Source: CAYRIF01 sp964424205 (lineage in GTDB: Bacteria; Bacteroidota; Bacteroidia; Cytophagales; Cyclobacteriaceae). From it: 18,880 nt of DNA. The position numbers and the translations under genes are program-made. Positions 1 to 7,251 of this stretch are shown here, in pieces. Position 1 is the first letter of the stretch. Every line of letters starts with the position of its first letter. The notes under the pieces were generated by a model that was not told the DNA's origin, searched no databases, and worked only from the letters and a program-made list of their open reading frames with translations. The DNA lies in contig CAYRIF010000038.1 in NCBI GenBank assembly GCA_964424205.1, positions 1 through 18,880 of the forward strand, written 5' to 3'.

Positions 1-53
1 AATGCTTTGCCAATAAAGCCAGTCCCTCCTGCTATTACTACTCTTTTTACCAT
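1..53 (-). CDS. NAD(P)-dependent epimerase/dehydratase-like protein (TIGR01777-type), 5' end only
   Basis: Only the first 17 codons are in the window; the gene runs off the left edge. They begin MVKRVVIAGGTGFIGKA, a beta-strand followed by the glycine-rich GGTGFIG dinucleotide-binding loop of extended SDR enzymes. The very short N-terminus before the loop fits the TIGR01777 (YfcH/SDR39U1-like) family, and in Bacteroidota such genes are often next to a GbsR/MarR regulator, as here. The substrate is unknown. The start at 53 is chosen because it places the loop where this family has it and lies 20 nt downstream of the palindromic operator at 74-101. Family assignment rests on the loop and context only; another Rossmann oxidoreductase is possible. 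Confidence 0.6.
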   Translation of the reverse strand, partial: MVKRVVIAGGTGFIGKA

Positions 54-73
54 CTTTATTTCAGTTTATTTTC

Positions 74-101
74 ATAACTTTCACTAATTATTGAAAGTTA
101 T
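74..101. promoter_or_regulatory. 28-bp palindromic operator upstream of the epimerase gene
   Basis: Thirteen of 14 base pairs in this 28-bp palindrome are complementary; only 84/91 mismatches. The core at 79-96 reads TTTCACTAATTATTGAAA, the same pattern as 654-671 upstream of the regulator gene. It lies between the regulator stop and the epimerase start. On the minus strand its left half reads TAACTTTC, one base from the Bacteroidota -7 box TAnnTTTG, so a bound protein would cover the promoter. Binding by the adjacent GbsR-type protein is inference. Confidence 0.65.
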
Positions 102-116
102 TATTAAAAAATATAT

Positions 117-626
117 TTACTTCATAAATTTCACAAACACCTTTAAAAACCAATTCTTCTCCGAAGCACTAATTTTTGTTAACGAACTATCCGCCAATCC
201 TGCGAATGATTTTATACTTTTTATTTGTTTTGTAAATACTGCTACTTCAGTTTTATTTTTTGCGTCAGATGCTACCATTTGCAATTCCTGTAATACGTGT
301 AGCATCGGTGTTAGCTCCTGTCTTTGTCTCACCTGTATTACACGCTGTGCCACTTTCCAAATATCTTTTTCTCCCCTGAAAAACTCTCGTCGCTCCCCAG
401 ATACATATTCTTTATAGACTAAACCCCAATCGATCAAAGTTCTCATATTCATATTCGCATTGCCTCTAGAAATATTTAAGCGCTGCATCACATCCTCAGC
501 ACTTAGTAACTCTTCTGTAATCAAAAACAAAGCATGTATTTGAGCCATCGTTCTATTGATACCCCAATTGGAGCCTAAACTTCCCCATTGCTGTATAAAC
601 TTTTCTTTGGCTTCATCTAGTTTCAT
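117..626 (-). CDS. GbsR/MarR-family transcriptional regulator
   Basis: This 169-aa cytoplasmic DNA-binding protein resembles the GbsR branch of MarR regulators (COG1510). Residues 1-25 carry the family-typical opening (EKFIQQWGSLGSNWGINRTM). A winged helix-turn-helix spans about 25-90: helices at 28-50, a recognition helix around NISRGNANMNMRTL (51-64), and a wing near YVSGERREFF (74-83). The rest is helical and probably a dimerisation arm. No ligand site is recognised. The gene lies upstream of the epimerase gene on the same strand, and both have near-identical palindromes before them (654-671 and 74-101), so autoregulation plus control of the epimerase is likely. The start at 626 gives the standard N-terminus. 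The inducer is unknown. Confidence 0.85.
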   Translation of the reverse strand: MKLDEAKEKFIQQWGSLGSNWGINRTMAQIHALFLITEELLSAEDVMQRLNISRGNANMNMRTLIDWGLVYKEYVSGERREFFRGEKDIWKVAQRVIQVRQRQELTPMLHVLQELQMVASDAKNKTEVAVFTKQIKSIKSFAGLADSSLTKISASEKNWFLKVFVKFMK

Positions 627-653
627 AATGCGAATATAGTAAACTTTTTGAAT

Positions 654-671
654 TTTCAGTAACTATTGAAA
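654..671. promoter_or_regulatory. Palindromic operator upstream of the GbsR-type gene
   Basis: The + strand reads TTTCAGTAACTATTGAAA, with 16 of 18 positions palindromic. It matches the core of the palindrome at 79-96 in the form TTTCA-N-TA-NN-TA-N-TGAAA. It lies 27 nt upstream of the start codon at 626. On the minus strand its upstream half forms TATCTTTC, close to a TAnnTTTG -7 box. It is probably an autoregulatory site. Confidence 0.6.
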
Positions 672-693
672 GATAATATATAAACCCATTGAA

Positions 694-732
694 AATTAGA
701 CAGCTACAAATTCTTTTTGTGGCTGTCTAATT
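694..732 (-). terminator. Hairpin terminator of the susCD operon
   Basis: Arms 694-710 and 716-732 pair over 17 bp with one G-U wobble around a 5-nt loop. On the minus strand this follows the stop of the last operon gene by about 18 nt, and the stem runs into a short T tract (AATTTTC). The T tract is weak for an intrinsic terminator, but the long stem and its position between operon end and next promoter fit. Confidence 0.7.
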
Positions 733-749
733 AGAAAAAATAAGTATAA

Positions 750-1187
750 TTATTTAAGTACTTTTATACTTGTCGTCTTTTCCCGTGCAAGCCCGTTTTC
801 ATTGATGACACCAACCAAAAGACCGACTTCCTTTCCGTTACTTCCCACTGGCACCTGGTAGTCCAATGTCACCTTCTCTGCAGCACTCTCTGTATCATAA
901 CTATACGTGTATGGTGTTGTTGAAATTAAAGTGACCACATCATCAATATTATCAAAAAGAACCAGCTCTTTGATTGGGTCTTTAGACCAGTACTTCACAA
1001 CAATTTTAACTGTTTCGCCAACAGCGAAGCTGTCAATTTCCGGAATATTATCAATAGAAACGGATTGTATTACAGGAAAATACTTTCCATCTGAAGTGGC
1101 ATTGCCATCCAGAAAATGCTCCTCTTCATAACATGACGAGAGTATAACAGCAATAGATAATACAATTATATATTTTATATTTTTCAT
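750..1187 (-). CDS. Small lipoprotein, third gene of the susCD operon
   Basis: A 145-aa protein with a lipoprotein signal: KKN-type start, hydrophobic stretch at 6-17 and lipobox LSSC with Cys19. The lipidated Cys is followed by YEEE, an acidic cluster like the surface-export signals of Bacteroidota lipoproteins, so surface display is plausible. The remainder (about 35-143) alternates short beta-strands such as GETVKIVVKYWS and EKVTLDYQVPVG and looks like one Ig-like beta-sandwich. It begins 25 nt after susD, so it belongs to the operon. By position it resembles SusE/SusF-type accessory lipoproteins, but it is much shorter and I recognise no specific family. A role in ligand capture is inference. 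Confidence 0.75.
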   Translation of the reverse strand: MKNIKYIIVLSIAVILSSCYEEEHFLDGNATSDGKYFPVIQSVSIDNIPEIDSFAVGETVKIVVKYWSKDPIKELVLFDNIDDVVTLISTTPYTYSYDTESAAEKVTLDYQVPVGSNGKEVGLLVGVINENGLAREKTTSIKVLK

Positions 1188-1212
1188 AGTTCAATTTAAT
1201 TAAATGTTAAAA

Positions 1213-2640
1213 CTAATTTTGATCTTTCCACATCCTCGTTGTGAAGTCCTTTCTGAATAACTCCTCATTTGTACCGTTACGGTTCTTTTCAGAGGATGGG
1301 TGTAACGCCCTTTCCGCTGGCACATTACGACCTCCCTGCCCAGTAAGATCAGGTTCTGAAAACCCTTTAAAGATACTGGGGTTATAATGATGTCTTCTCA
1401 TATCATTCCATGCCTCAAAATGCATAAACAAAGAGATATACTTCTCTTTCATGATATGTTCGAGGTCAATAACGCCACCTAACGAAACTAGAGGATCATC
1501 CATGTACATCATTCGATCTGCATCAGCAACACCAAGCATATCCATATGTGCCTTGATTCCTTCTCTATATGCAGTCTCTACTCTTCCTGCATCTATTCCC
1601 ATTGCAGCTTCAGCTTCAATAAATTTAAGTTCTGAGTATGTCATCATTAAGATTGGCGCATCTTCCTCGGCATACCATATAAATGAGTTTGAATCCTTAA
1701 CTGCAAACTCAGTAGTGTGCTCTGGAGCTCCTGATGGATACGAAACGTAACCAATATAATCTGCATTTTCCCCTTTGTCTGCCATGAAAGGAAGTCTTGG
1801 ATCTACTACAGTATAAATTGCTCCATTCATCATATCAATGAAGTACTTAGCATGTGTAAGTGACAAGTTTCCTGTAAAGCTAGATAATGCTATCCCAGAA
1901 TGAATAGGGTTTTTATTAACCGCATTATACCCTAACTGAAAGTTATCACTATTTGATGTAAAGCCACCGTCTACCTCTGTTAATATTGCAGCCCAGTCAA
2001 CAGCGGGTTTATTGGAAAGGTGGAGCATATAACGCGCTTTAAGTGAGTGTGCAAGTTTTGTCCATTTATCCATATTACCACCATATACTAGATCATCACT
2101 TGCTGGTGATAGAAAAGATTCCTCTGCTTTTAATAATGGCAGTGCTTCATTTAGTTTAGTCAGAATGGTACTGTATAAGTCCTCTTGCGTATCATAAGCA
2201 GGCGTAATTTTATTTTCTGCCTGTATTGCTTCTGAAAAAGGGGCATCCTCCCAGAGGTCAGCTAACATACCAATATTAATTGCTTGTAAAATTTTCCCAA
2301 CGCCCTCATAATGGGGAGAGCCACCTTCATTTGCCTGTTTTATCAAAATAGCCGCATTATCCAAGGATTTAAGATAAATCTTTATCCATACAGAATTTAA
2401 ATCAAACTCATCATAGTAACCAGAAAAATGGTCTACCTGGTGCGTCACTCTTGCTGCTGACAAAGCGGCAGAGTAATGGGCACTTGAAGTCGACTCAATT
2501 ATCGTTGGCAAGAGTACCTTCAAGTTAACCTCCTTAGCTCTTGTTGGATTATCGTTCACATCCAAAAAGTCATTACAACTTGGCAGTACCAAAAGAAGGG
2601 ATGCCAATATTATCGAATATAGTGTATTAATTTTTTTCAT
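1213..2640 (-). CDS. SusD/RagB-family outer-membrane lipoprotein (SusD-like_2 type)
   Basis: A 475-aa surface lipoprotein that should form the lid of the SusC transporter and bind the nutrient outside the cell. The signal peptide ends in LPSC with Cys22, followed by NDFLDVNDNPTRA, a typical mature SusD start. The body is helical, as in SusD TPR-like folds, with motifs such as MDKWTKLAHSLKARYMLHLS (190-209) and LKFIEAEAAMG. The C-terminal part (ISLFMHFEAWNDMRRHHYNP, then AERALHPSSE) is typical of the SusD-like_2 (PF12771) group of nutrient-binding lipoproteins. It starts 20 nt after susC stops. No neighbouring gene reveals the ligand; this group is not restricted to polysaccharides, so peptides or other molecules are possible. 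Confidence 0.92.
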   Translation of the reverse strand: MKKINTLYSIILASLLLVLPSCNDFLDVNDNPTRAKEVNLKVLLPTIIESTSSAHYSAALSAARVTHQVDHFSGYYDEFDLNSVWIKIYLKSLDNAAILIKQANEGGSPHYEGVGKILQAINIGMLADLWEDAPFSEAIQAENKITPAYDTQEDLYSTILTKLNEALPLLKAEESFLSPASDDLVYGGNMDKWTKLAHSLKARYMLHLSNKPAVDWAAILTEVDGGFTSNSDNFQLGYNAVNKNPIHSGIALSSFTGNLSLTHAKYFIDMMNGAIYTVVDPRLPFMADKGENADYIGYVSYPSGAPEHTTEFAVKDSNSFIWYAEEDAPILMMTYSELKFIEAEAAMGIDAGRVETAYREGIKAHMDMLGVADADRMMYMDDPLVSLGGVIDLEHIMKEKYISLFMHFEAWNDMRRHHYNPSIFKGFSEPDLTGQGGRNVPAERALHPSSEKNRNGTNEELFRKDFTTRMWKDQN

Positions 2641-2660
2641 TTTGTAATTATTAAAATATT

Positions 2661-5600
2661 TTAGAAACCAATATTTAACTTAAAAGAATAGCTTTTAGTT
2701 GAAGGCGTTTTTAATCCTGTGAATCCTTGAATGTTACTGCCACTTCCAAAATAATTTACCTCTGGGTCAAATCCCAAAAACGGGGTATTAAGAAATACAT
2801 TATTGGCTGAAAAAGTTAACCTAACGGACGCTACAAAAATGTTTTCTAAAACACTCTTGGGTAAAGTATAAGAAAGATTAATATTCCGTAATCGAACCCA
2901 AGAAGCATCTTCAAGTAATACATCTGTTGCGGAATTATACCTTGTCGATGACCTATAATAATTAGGCCCTGTAATTTCAACGGCTTGTGTATTAGGTTCA
3001 TAACCAGTCACATTACCATCTACATCCGTAACTTCGGTCACACCAGTGAATACGACTTCTTCATGTCTTCGTTCTGTTTCTAACCTTTTACCATTTCTCA
3101 TACTATTTCTCCTTCCCATATCCACAACGTTACCTCCTTTTCTCCATTCCCACAAAAATGACAGAGAAATGTCTTTATAACTTAGGGTATTATTCCAATT
3201 CGCAATCCAATCAGGCAATGCATTTCCTTCCAATGTTACATCATCATTCCAATCAAAACTTGGAAAACCATCACTGCCGATGATTAGTTGCCCATCTGGG
3301 GCACGTTTAAAAGCATGGCCATACATATCTCCAATTTTGCCACCACGAACATATTTATTGACAATCCCTCTAGTCGTAAATAACGGAATCTCGTCAATAT
3401 CATCAGCAATGTCTATTACTTTTCCTTCATTTTTAGACCAATTTATACTTGTATGCCAGCTAAAATTATCTGTTTTGATAGGCTCTCCTCTTAGCAAAAC
3501 CTCTACACCAGTGTTTTTGAGCTCTCCAACATTTGTTGTAAACTTTGAGGCACCTGTCGTATTACTAATATTAACCCCAAAAATCATATCAGTTATATTG
3601 TCTTGGTAGTAAGAAAAATCAAGTCCAAACCGATTGTTTACAAACCGTAAGTCAAGTCCTATTTCAAATGAATTCGTAAACTCTGGTTTTAGCTTTATAT
3701 CACCAAAACTACTCGCTAAGTCAAACCCAACAGCATCTCCAAAAGGGAAATTTGAGGCTACACCAAAGTATCTACCAACAACATAAGGTCTTGTATCTTT
3801 ACCAACTTTTGCAAATGAACTTCTCAATTTTGCAAAAGTAACAAAATTAGGCATGTCTATCATGTCAGAAATAACCCATGACAACCCAACAGAAGGAAAG
3901 AAGTAAGAGTTGTTATTTTTCGGCAATGTTGATGACCAGTCATTCCTTCCTGTCACGGTTAAAAACAAGTAATCTTTATATGCTAAATCTATTTCACCAT
4001 ATACGGCTGCATTCCTATACTTTGTCTCGCTATTTGATTGAAACAAGTTAGTGGAATTAAAAAGATTAAAAAGGTTATCCAATGCTAAATCTTCTCCTCT
4101 TGTACTCACCCATTTAGAGTTTTTTGCGTATATATACTGTCCTAGAATAGCTGAAAAATTAAAGTCTTCATTGATATCCTTATTAAATTTCGCATACAAA
4201 TTAGACGTAATGCTAAGCTTATTACTGTTTGCTTCGATTACAAAACCATTCACCTTTGAGCCTTCATCTGTTTCTGGATGAACAATACGCTTTCTGCTTT
4301 CGCTATAGCTATCTCCCCCAACATTGTAATGTAAAGATAGTTGCTCATTTATATCGTATTTAAGCTGAATGCCTGATATAAGCCTATTTACATCATCAAC
4401 ATTAGTATTGTGGTCAGTTAAAAATTTAGGGTGGTCAATAATACCCACGGCAAAATTGTCGCCAAAAACATAAGGCTCATCATAATGGTTAGGATCTACT
4501 ACCGTTGACATATAACTCAAATCACTAAAAACCGATTTCTGACCTTCGTGAGGTTTATTTCCTCCTGAATTAGTATACTTAAAAGTAGCAGTGGCCGAGA
4601 GTTTCTTAGATAATTTAATAGCACTAGTCAAGCCAAAATTTGTTTTTGCCCAATCTGTATTATTCACAATTCCACTGTGTTTGAATCTATCTACCGAAAT
4701 CCGATAGCTGACCGTTTCACTACCACCCATCACACTACCACCAAAACCAGAGGAATAACCCGTTCGGAAAATTTCGTGGTTAATGTCTCTGGTTGGATCT
4801 ATTTCACCATCAAATACTTTTGCTCCCCATGTATCCCAAATAAATGACCTTTTTAATGATGTATTTCTATGCCCGTCAATATAAGACCTTTGTATTTTAG
4901 GAACCTTTCCTACGTTTTCCCAACCAGAATTAAAATGTACTTCCGCCTTAGGTACACCTGCCTCACCTTTTTTTGTAGTAATAATTATAGCCCCATTAGA
5001 AGCTCTTACACCATATAGCGCTGTTGCCTGTGCTCCTTTCAAAACACTTAATGAAGCTATATCTTCCACATTAATGTCTATTGCTCTATTACTTGCACTT
5101 GATTGTGTTCTTGATGTAGCACTACCCGATGCTCCTTCACTGGGTAAAATTGGCAAAACATCCACATCATCATCCATCTCTATCCCATCAATAATGTATA
5201 GCGGTCTATTATTACTGTTTGGATCTAGAGAGGTAATCCCTCTAATCGTAATATCCGCACCTGCGCCTGGAGCCCCACTAGAATTTTGGATATTTACCCC
5301 AGATATTCTTCCCTGTAATGCACTGACAATGTTTGTTTGTCCACTTGCTTGAATATCCTTTCCCGAGATTTGTTCAACAGAATAGCCCAAAGCCTTTTTC
5401 TCTCTAGAAATACCGAGACCTGTCACCACCACCTCATTCAATTGAGACACATCTGTCTGTAATATAACATTGATACTTGTCCTACTTCCAATCTCAACAT
5501 CTTGAGAAATAAAACCAATAAACGAAAATACAAGCGTGCTTGCTTCGTCTGACGCATTCATCGAATAGTTACCATTAATGTCAGTAACCGTACCATTCGT

Positions 5601-5747
5601 TGTTCCCTTCACCACGACATTGACGCCGGGTAATGGTGCGTTATCATCAGCTGAGGTAACCGTACCTGACACAACCCTTTGTTGTGCTTGCAGACTAATG
5701 TAACTTGTAGCTAGTAATATAGCCATGAGGGTAAATAGTTTTTTCAT
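2661..5747 (-). CDS. SusC/RagA-family TonB-dependent outer-membrane transporter
   Basis: A 1028-aa beta-barrel transporter importing nutrients across the outer membrane using TonB energy. The signal peptide ends near residue 21. A carboxypeptidase-D regulatory-like beta domain follows (about 25-97, with APLPGVNVVVKGTTNGTVTD). A TonB-box region is at 103-111 (LNEVVVTGL) and a plug domain spans about 115-260, with the SusC hallmarks SALQGRISGVNIQ, DITIRG and RPLYIIDGIEMDD. The remainder is the 22-strand barrel, ending in an aromatic-terminated strand (SYSFKLNIGF). It is first in the operon with susD and a small lipoprotein. No ECF sigma/anti-sigma pair, hybrid sensor or degradative enzyme lies beside it in the window, so the substrate cannot be named. 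Confidence 0.95.
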   Translation of the reverse strand: MKKLFTLMAILLATSYISLQAQQRVVSGTVTSADDNAPLPGVNVVVKGTTNGTVTDINGNYSMNASDEASTLVFSFIGFISQDVEIGSRTSINVILQTDVSQLNEVVVTGLGISREKKALGYSVEQISGKDIQASGQTNIVSALQGRISGVNIQNSSGAPGAGADITIRGITSLDPNSNNRPLYIIDGIEMDDDVDVLPILPSEGASGSATSRTQSSASNRAIDINVEDIASLSVLKGAQATALYGVRASNGAIIITTKKGEAGVPKAEVHFNSGWENVGKVPKIQRSYIDGHRNTSLKRSFIWDTWGAKVFDGEIDPTRDINHEIFRTGYSSGFGGSVMGGSETVSYRISVDRFKHSGIVNNTDWAKTNFGLTSAIKLSKKLSATATFKYTNSGGNKPHEGQKSVFSDLSYMSTVVDPNHYDEPYVFGDNFAVGIIDHPKFLTDHNTNVDDVNRLISGIQLKYDINEQLSLHYNVGGDSYSESRKRIVHPETDEGSKVNGFVIEANSNKLSITSNLYAKFNKDINEDFNFSAILGQYIYAKNSKWVSTRGEDLALDNLFNLFNSTNLFQSNSETKYRNAAVYGEIDLAYKDYLFLTVTGRNDWSSTLPKNNNSYFFPSVGLSWVISDMIDMPNFVTFAKLRSSFAKVGKDTRPYVVGRYFGVASNFPFGDAVGFDLASSFGDIKLKPEFTNSFEIGLDLRFVNNRFGLDFSYYQDNITDMIFGVNISNTTGASKFTTNVGELKNTGVEVLLRGEPIKTDNFSWHTSINWSKNEGKVIDIADDIDEIPLFTTRGIVNKYVRGGKIGDMYGHAFKRAPDGQLIIGSDGFPSFDWNDDVTLEGNALPDWIANWNNTLSYKDISLSFLWEWRKGGNVVDMGRRNSMRNGKRLETERRHEEVVFTGVTEVTDVDGNVTGYEPNTQAVEITGPNYYRSSTRYNSATDVLLEDASWVRLRNINLSYTLPKSVLENIFVASVRLTFSANNVFLNTPFLGFDPEVNYFGSGSNIQGFTGLKTPSTKSYSFKLNIGF

Positions 5748-5854
5748 AGTGCCCTTTTTAAGTGAAACATCCTTTGTAATAAATTTTTAGGTTGTGTAAT
5801 GTATCAATAATTATTAAATAAAAAAATAACAAATGTGTTTGTTCTCTGTTGTGA

Positions 5855-5892
5855 TGTTAGAAAAAGTACTAACAATAAATATAACAGCTCAA
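5855..5892 (-). promoter_or_regulatory. Candidate susC promoter with -7 box inside an inverted repeat
   Basis: On the minus strand, TTG (complement of 5890-5892), 21 nt, then TACTTTTT (complement of 5861-5868) approximates the Bacteroidota promoter TTG-N19-21-TAnnTTTG with one mismatch in the -7 box. Transcription would start about 100 nt before susC. The 6-bp arms 5855-5860 and 5869-5874 (TGTTAG/CTAACA) flank exactly the -7 box and may be an operator. Confidence 0.4.
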
Positions 5893-5951
5893 TTTTAGCA
5901 TGCTATGAAGGGGCAATAGTTATGTGTAGTCACACTGAATTTTGTACGGTT

Positions 5952-6548
5952 TTAACCCACCAAAACCAATCCAAGCTGAATCAATCCTATCAAAAAACCT
6001 AAAATAGCACCAGCAATTTCTATGTACTTCAGTTCTTTTTTGATGACCGCCATCAATACTTCTTCAAATTGCTCATCTGGGAATTGAATGATTTTGTCAA
6101 AGATTACTTGCGCTAAATCTATTGACTTTATCTTCTCCACAAACTGCGCTTTCAGATGTGGCAATTGATTGTCGATCTCATTTCCAATACTCCGCTTGAT
6201 TTTGTCCAAAAATTTTGAAGGAATTAATGCCACCATGATTGGATTGAGCGTTTTGGGCAACTCCTTCGCTAGGTATTTGTCAATAAGGGTATTTAGCTTA
6301 TCCTTAAACTCAACCTCTATTTTTCCATCATCTATTTGACGCACTAAATCGTCGGTGGTGAAAAGTTGTTGGGAAACCATCACGGAAAGATTTCTTGCCA
6401 GGGTCTTTTTTCTTTTGGGGAAAATACCCTGCAGTTTGAAAAAGTAAAAATTCTTTTCTTTCCGTGGGTGGAAAAGCATTTTGATGGCAATGAAATTTGT
6501 AAACCACCCGATGCCCGCTGAAATAAATGGTAAAAAGTAAATTGTCAT
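5952..6548 (-). CDS. DUF445-family membrane protein
   Basis: A 198-aa protein with a hydrophobic N-terminal segment carrying the DUF445 signature GWFTNFIAIKMLFHP (14-28), a long amphipathic helical middle (about 50-175), and a C-terminal membrane helix (about 178-197, AGAILGFLIGLIQLGLVLVG). DUF445/YheB proteins are membrane-anchored and poorly characterised, with no established reaction. At about 200 residues this is the short form; many relatives are near 400. The gene is upstream of susC on the same strand but separated by 204 bp with a candidate promoter, so probably not in that operon. A TAAATTTA element at 6566-6573 could be its -7 box. Function is unknown. Confidence 0.85.
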   Translation of the reverse strand: MTIYFLPFISAGIGWFTNFIAIKMLFHPRKEKNFYFFKLQGIFPKRKKTLARNLSVMVSQQLFTTDDLVRQIDDGKIEVEFKDKLNTLIDKYLAKELPKTLNPIMVALIPSKFLDKIKRSIGNEIDNQLPHLKAQFVEKIKSIDLAQVIFDKIIQFPDEQFEEVLMAVIKKELKYIEIAGAILGFLIGLIQLGLVLVG

Positions 6549-6598
6549 TTTGTTGAATTAGCGTGTAAATTTATAGTATCTATTTCTTATTAAATAAT

Positions 6599-6662
6599 AA
6601 ACCTAACAGGTTTTTACGCCTACGCTAAGGCTTCGGTACACGAAGAAAAACCTGTTAGGTTT
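6599..6662. repeat. Nested palindrome, REP/MITE-like element
   Basis: Perfect 17-bp inverted arms (6599-6615 and 6646-6662) enclose two smaller hairpins: GCCT-ACGCTA-AGGC (6618-6631) and CTTCG-GTACA-CGAAG (6631-6645). Each outer arm is also partly self-complementary (ACCT-AAC-AGGT). It sits between two divergent genes, where a terminator has no use, so a dispersed repeat is more likely. Whether it recurs in the genome cannot be seen here. Confidence 0.7.
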
Positions 6663-6690
6663 GCTAAAATAAAAAAATCGAGTATCTTTG
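6660..6690 (+). promoter_or_regulatory. Consensus Bacteroidota promoter
   Basis: TTTG at 6660-6663, a 19-nt spacer and TATCTTTG at 6683-6690 match TTTG-N19-TAnnTTTG fully. Transcription would start near 6697, about 16 nt before the start codon at 6713. The -33 box lies at the right end of the palindromic repeat. Confidence 0.75.
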
Positions 6691-6712
6691 TATAACGTTA
6701 CCAATCCAATAA

Positions 6713-7216
6713 ATGCAGCGAAAATATTTCATTCTTGACAAAAATCAATTGCTTAAATCTGTTCAGGCTGAGCATAAGGAAGAGTTGTTGCACTATTTGG
6801 TAAGTCAGGTAAAAAAATCATACATTTTTCAGTCTAATCCATTGGGATTGGTAGATGATACGATACTAAAAATCAGAGCCTATCGGTATTATCAGTATGA
6901 GTACCTTGAAGAGTTTTATGATTCACTGGCTGGAATTTTTAGGTACCACATTGGCACCAACCAATTGGAGTTTCTTTTTGATGGCATGACGCACGAAGAA
7001 AAGTACACACAGGATTGGAATAGGATTTTTAAAAAGTGGGTGCGTGATTTTTGCCAAAACAAACATTTTCTGAAAGGTGTTTTAGCAGCGACTGTTTTTC
7101 TTGGTGACGAGCACAGTGGATTGCTTGCCGAAAACAGAATTAAATATTTCCTTTCTAATTACTTTGAACTGAAAATATACAGATACAAAGGAATTGTAAA
7201 TATGAAGGTGGCATAA
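6713..7216 (+). CDS. Hypothetical protein, 167 aa
   Basis: I do not recognise this family. It is a soluble-looking 167-aa protein without signal peptide or membrane helix, rich in aromatic and charged residues (for example RAYRYYQYEYLEEFYDSLAG at about 55-74) and predicted mostly helical. No catalytic or metal motif stands out; the few Cys/His residues (His79, Cys114, His118) form no known pattern. A consensus promoter at 6660-6690 lies directly upstream, supporting a real single-gene transcript. It converges with the deoC operon with only 35 bp between stops. Length and composition suggest a lineage-specific protein. Confidence 0.75.
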   Translation: MQRKYFILDKNQLLKSVQAEHKEELLHYLVSQVKKSYIFQSNPLGLVDDTILKIRAYRYYQYEYLEEFYDSLAGIFRYHIGTNQLEFLFDGMTHEEKYTQDWNRIFKKWVRDFCQNKHFLKGVLAATVFLGDEHSGLLAENRIKYFLSNYFELKIYRYKGIVNMKVA

Positions 7217-7251
7217 CCTTGAAACTATAAGAAAATAACTTCTACAGTTCT

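Noticed and set aside
91..417. 108-codon plus-strand frame
   Set aside because: It is antisense to the GbsR-type gene, which has clear family motifs; the frame shows none and starts inside the palindromic operator.
5896..5905. Palindrome TAGCATGCTA downstream of the DUF445 gene
   Set aside because: It is only 10 bp with no loop or T tract; easily due to chance.
7217..7251. Possible bidirectional terminator between convergent genes
   Set aside because: An imperfect GAAACTATAAG/CTTCTACAGTTC pairing is visible, but mismatches are many and there is no clear T tract.
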